Shown: positions 6,359 to 9,062 of the stretch, piece by piece
How the letters are laid out: each line of letters opens with the position of its first letter
Position numbering within the stretch: the first letter of the stretch is position 1
DNA from: CAYPXJ01 sp964414595
Lineage (GTDB): Bacteria; Pseudomonadota; Alphaproteobacteria; Rickettsiales; CAIJLX01
Length of the DNA: 9,062 bases
NCBI GenBank assembly: GCA_964414595.1
Contig: CAYPXJ010000053.1
Span: forward strand, 1 to 9,062
Reading direction: 5' to 3'
Position numbers and translations under genes: made by a program
The notes under the pieces: model-generated
What the model was told of the DNA's origin: nothing
Seen by the model: only the letters and a program-made list of their open reading frames with translations
The model's database searches: none

Positions 6359-6367
6359 GATTTCTGG
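6356..6367. promoter_or_regulatory. 12-bp palindrome, candidate operator
   Basis: CCAGA-TT-TCTGG is an inverted repeat with five-base arms. It sits in the 57-base spacer between the AraC-family gene and its divergent neighbour and overlaps the proposed -35 of the regulator. It may be a binding site controlling both genes. AraC proteins often prefer direct repeats, so another regulator is possible. A repeat this short could also arise by chance. Confidence 0.3.
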
Positions 6368-6373
6368 TAAGAT
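6368..6373 (+). promoter_or_regulatory. Weak candidate -10 for the gene at 6381
   Basis: TAAGAT (four of six matches) ends seven bases before ATG 6381, the same geometry as the stronger transaldolase promoter. No convincing -35 is found at 16-18 bases upstream, and only AGG weakly resembles a Shine-Dalgarno site. Confidence 0.2.
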
Positions 6374-6380
6374 TTAGGCT

Positions 6381-6863
6381 ATGCAAATCGCCGGTTTTAC
6401 GCTGCCTGAACTCAATTTTGTGCAGATAGTTACGCTGCTGGTAACCCTTTATTTTTTGCGTAAAGTGTTTCGCCGCGCGGTAGAATTTGTCAAACAATTA
6501 CGGGCTTTCAACGAATATCAGCGTTTTCGCAAAAACCAGGAATCGCAATATTATGCGCATTTCTCCGGCGGCGGCGCGACAGATAAAAACAATGTACCCA
6601 ATCCCTTTCGCAATACGGATGCAAACAACCCTGTCCGACAGGAGCATTTTAAGCACCCGCTTTATAAAAATAAGGATGAACAAATCGTCGGCATGAGCAA
6701 GCCGAAAGGTTTCTGGAGTAATATTATCATGAGCGAACGCATGACTTTGATTCGCGAAATGATTCGTATCAGCACTTCGGCCGAAAGCCGCGGTTATTGG
6801 CAAGATTTCATGCAAGCACAAAAAGGCGCCGAGCGCACGCGCGACGACCAGCCGCAGCGCTAA
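6381..6863 (+). CDS. Membrane-anchored protein, unknown
   Basis: A 160-residue protein I do not recognise. One N-terminal membrane helix (about 12-26, NFVQIVTLLVTLYFL) is followed by a basic amphipathic stretch (27-52, LRKVFRRAVEFVKQLRAFNEYQRFRKN), suggesting that the rest faces the cytoplasm by the positive-inside rule. The middle (62-105) is polar and asparagine-rich, probably disordered. The C-terminal part (110-147) has FWSNIIMSERMTLIREMIRI and a helical segment, followed by a charged tail. It diverges from the seven-helix AraC-family gene across 57 bases and is an obvious candidate target of that regulator, but this is inferred from position only. T-rich sequence follows the stop. Confidence 0.62.
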   Translation: MQIAGFTLPELNFVQIVTLLVTLYFLRKVFRRAVEFVKQLRAFNEYQRFRKNQESQYYAHFSGGGATDKNNVPNPFRNTDANNPVRQEHFKHPLYKNKDEQIVGMSKPKGFWSNIIMSERMTLIREMIRISTSAESRGYWQDFMQAQKGAERTRDDQPQR

Positions 6864-6954
6864 TTTTTCATTTTTTCCCCCGCTTCGATTACTATCCTCC
6901 GCGATGAGACATGGCTCAAGGCTGACTCGGACTTTCTATCCTCGCTCTTACCTC

Positions 6955-6983
6955 TTGCCACCTGCCGCCCACCGCTTTATATA
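6955..6983 (+). promoter_or_regulatory. Transaldolase promoter, leaderless geometry
   Basis: TTGCCA (6955-6960), exactly 17 bases, then TATATA (6978-6983) form a good sigma-70 type promoter. The ATG at 6991 begins seven bases after the -10, so the predicted start point falls at 6990-6991. No Shine-Dalgarno site exists between the -10 and the ATG, which fits a leaderless mRNA. Confidence 0.6.
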
Positions 6984-6990
6984 GCCTTGC

Positions 6991-7647
6991 ATGAAATTCT
7001 TTATCGATACAGCCGAAATCGCTGAAATTAAGGATCTTGCTGCCACCGGCATGGTGGATGGCGTGACCACCAACCCTTCGCTCATCATGAAATCCGGTCG
7101 CGATTTTATCGAGACGATCAAGGAAATCTGCGGCATTGTGAAAGGTCCTGTGAGCGCGGAAGTCGTCGCTACCGAAGCCGATAAAATGATCGCCGAGGGT
7201 AAAAAACTCGCGAAAATCGCCCCGAATGTCTGTATCAAACTCCCCCTCACTTGGGATGGTTTGAAAGCCTGTAAGGCCCTCACCTCCGAAGGCCATCAGG
7301 TCAATGTAACGCTCTGTTTTTCGGCCAATCAGGCACTGCTCGCCGCCAAGGCTGGTGCGACCTTTATCTCGCCGTTTGTGGGCCGCCTGGATGATATTTC
7401 GCAGGATGGTATGCAGCTCATCGCCGATATCGTGCAGATGTATAAGAATTATCCGAATCTCAAAACCGAGGTGCTGGTCGCTTCCATCCGCAACCCGATA
7501 CATATTCATAAATCCGCTCTGCTTGGCGCGCACGTGGCAACCTTACCGCCTGCGGTATTGCGCCAGCTTGCACAGCATACGCTTACGGACAAAGGCCTTG
7601 CCGCCTTCCTTGCTGACTGGGCGAAGACGGGTCAGAAAATCCTCTAA
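6991..7647 (+). CDS. tal: Transaldolase, small single-domain type
   Basis: Transaldolase moves a dihydroxyacetone unit between sugar phosphates in the non-oxidative pentose phosphate pathway. The 218 residues form the small TIM barrel shared by FSA and the short transaldolases. Key residues are D6 (FFIDTA), N28 (VTTNPS), the Schiff-base lysine K83 (CIKLPLT), S127 and R132 (FISPFVGRLDD), and S165/R167 (VASIRN). E57 (SAEVV), where FSA has glutamine, and F129 (SPFVGR), where FSA has tyrosine, favour true transaldolase over fructose-6-phosphate aldolase. The start is the canonical MKFFIDTA. It has its own promoter and no Shine-Dalgarno site, and the following gene starts 54 bases after its stop. 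Confidence 0.93.
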   Translation: MKFFIDTAEIAEIKDLAATGMVDGVTTNPSLIMKSGRDFIETIKEICGIVKGPVSAEVVATEADKMIAEGKKLAKIAPNVCIKLPLTWDGLKACKALTSEGHQVNVTLCFSANQALLAAKAGATFISPFVGRLDDISQDGMQLIADIVQMYKNYPNLKTEVLVASIRNPIHIHKSALLGAHVATLPPAVLRQLAQHTLTDKGLAAFLADWAKTGQKIL

Positions 7648-7701
7648 ACTGTCATCATTTTGTAACATTTCCTGCCTAGACTAAAGGGTAGGAAGCAGAT
7701 T

Positions 7702-8445
7702 ATGACGGAAATTAAAGCAGTTCGTATCGGCACCGCCGAAATCCCTGTGGAGCAGATTCTCACTTATGAGAAATACGAGCCTGAAATACTGGCAAAACCG
7801 CACGAAGGCCAAAAAGCAGGCGAACGTAAAGCGATCAAAATTTCCCCCGAACAATTTTTTGAAGAAGGCATTAACAGCCCCGATTATTTCATCACTTACA
7901 ATGAGCCGGGCAAGGGCGTAGTGAAATCCGCCATCAGCGGCGTGTTACATCGCGCGGCAAAAGCCGAAGAAAAAATCGAACAACCCGAAGCACCCAGCCA
8001 AGAATTGGAAACGCGTTGGGGCAAATACATTGATCAGGCCATGAAACAACGCGGCGTCGAAAATCTTTCGTCCGAAGATCGTAGTTTTATTTTGAACGAG
8101 TTAGAAAGTTTTGGTGCGAATGCGGATGCCGCCAAGAAAGGCCTCTTGCATGTCTTCCATGACCGTACGGCGGCATTTTTAAAAAGCAATGTCTTGAGCT
8201 GCAGCACCGTAGCTGTTCTTGCTACCGCAACCGCTTTGGCTTTTCCCGTGGTAGTAAGTTCCGTCACCGCCGTGACCGCTTTTGCAGGTATTTCCGCGAT
8301 GACAAATCTTGGCTTGCATGCAGGTCTTTCCCGCGTGGCGTCACAATTATCTCCTTCGCAGGAAACGCATTTGACTACCCACGCAGCGCGTCTTTTGGAA
8401 AAACGCACATCCACACCCAAGAACGACGCATCGCTCTCAGCTTAA
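7702..8445 (+). CDS. Unknown protein with hydrophobic C-terminal hairpin
   Basis: A 247-residue protein without a recognised family. The first 160 residues are hydrophilic: a beta-like start (MTEIKAVRIGTAEIPVEQIL), an acidic and lysine-rich linker near 85-103, and a helical part near 104-160. Residues 163-205 are hydrophobic, rich in alanine, valine and threonine, and may make two membrane helices (about 166-185 and 188-205) joined by a tight turn; the tail (211-247) is polar. There is no signal peptide. AGGAAG (7690-7695) six bases ahead of the ATG is a strong Shine-Dalgarno site. It may be read from the tal promoter or its own; TTGTAA at 7660-7665 lacks a convincing -10. Its stop abuts the rpoD stop with no base between. 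Confidence 0.65.
   Translation: MTEIKAVRIGTAEIPVEQILTYEKYEPEILAKPHEGQKAGERKAIKISPEQFFEEGINSPDYFITYNEPGKGVVKSAISGVLHRAAKAEEKIEQPEAPSQELETRWGKYIDQAMKQRGVENLSSEDRSFILNELESFGANADAAKKGLLHVFHDRTAAFLKSNVLSCSTVAVLATATALAFPVVVSSVTAVTAFAGISAMTNLGLHAGLSRVASQLSPSQETHLTTHAARLLEKRTSTPKNDASLSA

Positions 8446-9062
<617 letters not shown>

Noticed and set aside
6324..6497. Longer start for the AraC-family gene at 6497
   Set aside because: It would add 58 polar residues encoded opposite the divergent gene and across the intergenic spacer. ATG 6323 sits immediately before the first membrane helix.
6831..6879. GC-rich end of the unknown gene followed by two T-runs, resembling a terminator
   Set aside because: The only stem I can form (AGCGC with GCGCT) has five pairs and a loop of about 21 bases, too weak to call an intrinsic terminator.
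6916..7533. Minus-strand open frame of 205 codons opposite tal
   Set aside because: It is a shadow of the strongly recognised transaldolase gene; no Shine-Dalgarno site or family pattern.

Overview
The window looks like a stretch of chromosomal housekeeping DNA from a mid-GC alphaproteobacterium. The assignment rests on the dapF-mtaB pair, on the RpoD C-terminus and on overall protein character; the genus cannot be read from this sequence. Coding density is very high: no gene-free stretch exceeds about 130 bases. No tRNA, rRNA, CRISPR array or insertion sequence was seen.

Layout from left to right. (1) The last 72 codons of an unrecognised plus-strand gene end at a strong intrinsic terminator, which also serves the minus-strand dapF-mtaB operon running towards it. 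DapF makes meso-diaminopimelate for lysine and peptidoglycan; MtaB methylthiolates t6A37 of tRNA. (2) A divergent intergenic region of about 106 bases leads into a plus-strand pair: a membrane-anchored, cysteine-free thioredoxin-fold-like protein and a secreted DUF192 protein. (3) A minus-strand lipoprotein gene with a polylysine tail meets DUF192 stop to stop. Its start codon lies only 15 bases from the divergent purU (formyltetrahydrofolate deformylase), which is followed by a small one-helix membrane protein. (4) A minus-strand AraC-family regulator with seven predicted membrane helices overlaps that small gene by 20 bases at their 3' ends. It diverges from an unknown membrane-anchored protein across a 57-base spacer that contains a 12-base palindrome. 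(5) A transaldolase gene with a well-formed promoter placed so that its mRNA would be leaderless is followed by an unknown protein with a hydrophobic C-terminal region. (6) The C-terminal part of rpoD (major sigma factor), on the minus strand, runs off the right edge.

The genes do not form one pathway; the window is a set of small operons. The main points worth following are the architecture (two convergent junctions where a single TAATTA palindrome carries both stop codons, a third with overlapping ends, and several candidate leaderless starts), the seven-helix AraC regulator with its divergent partner, and the cysteine-free thioredoxin-like protein. I do not see clear evidence for a defence system, mobile element or other obviously new multi-gene system.
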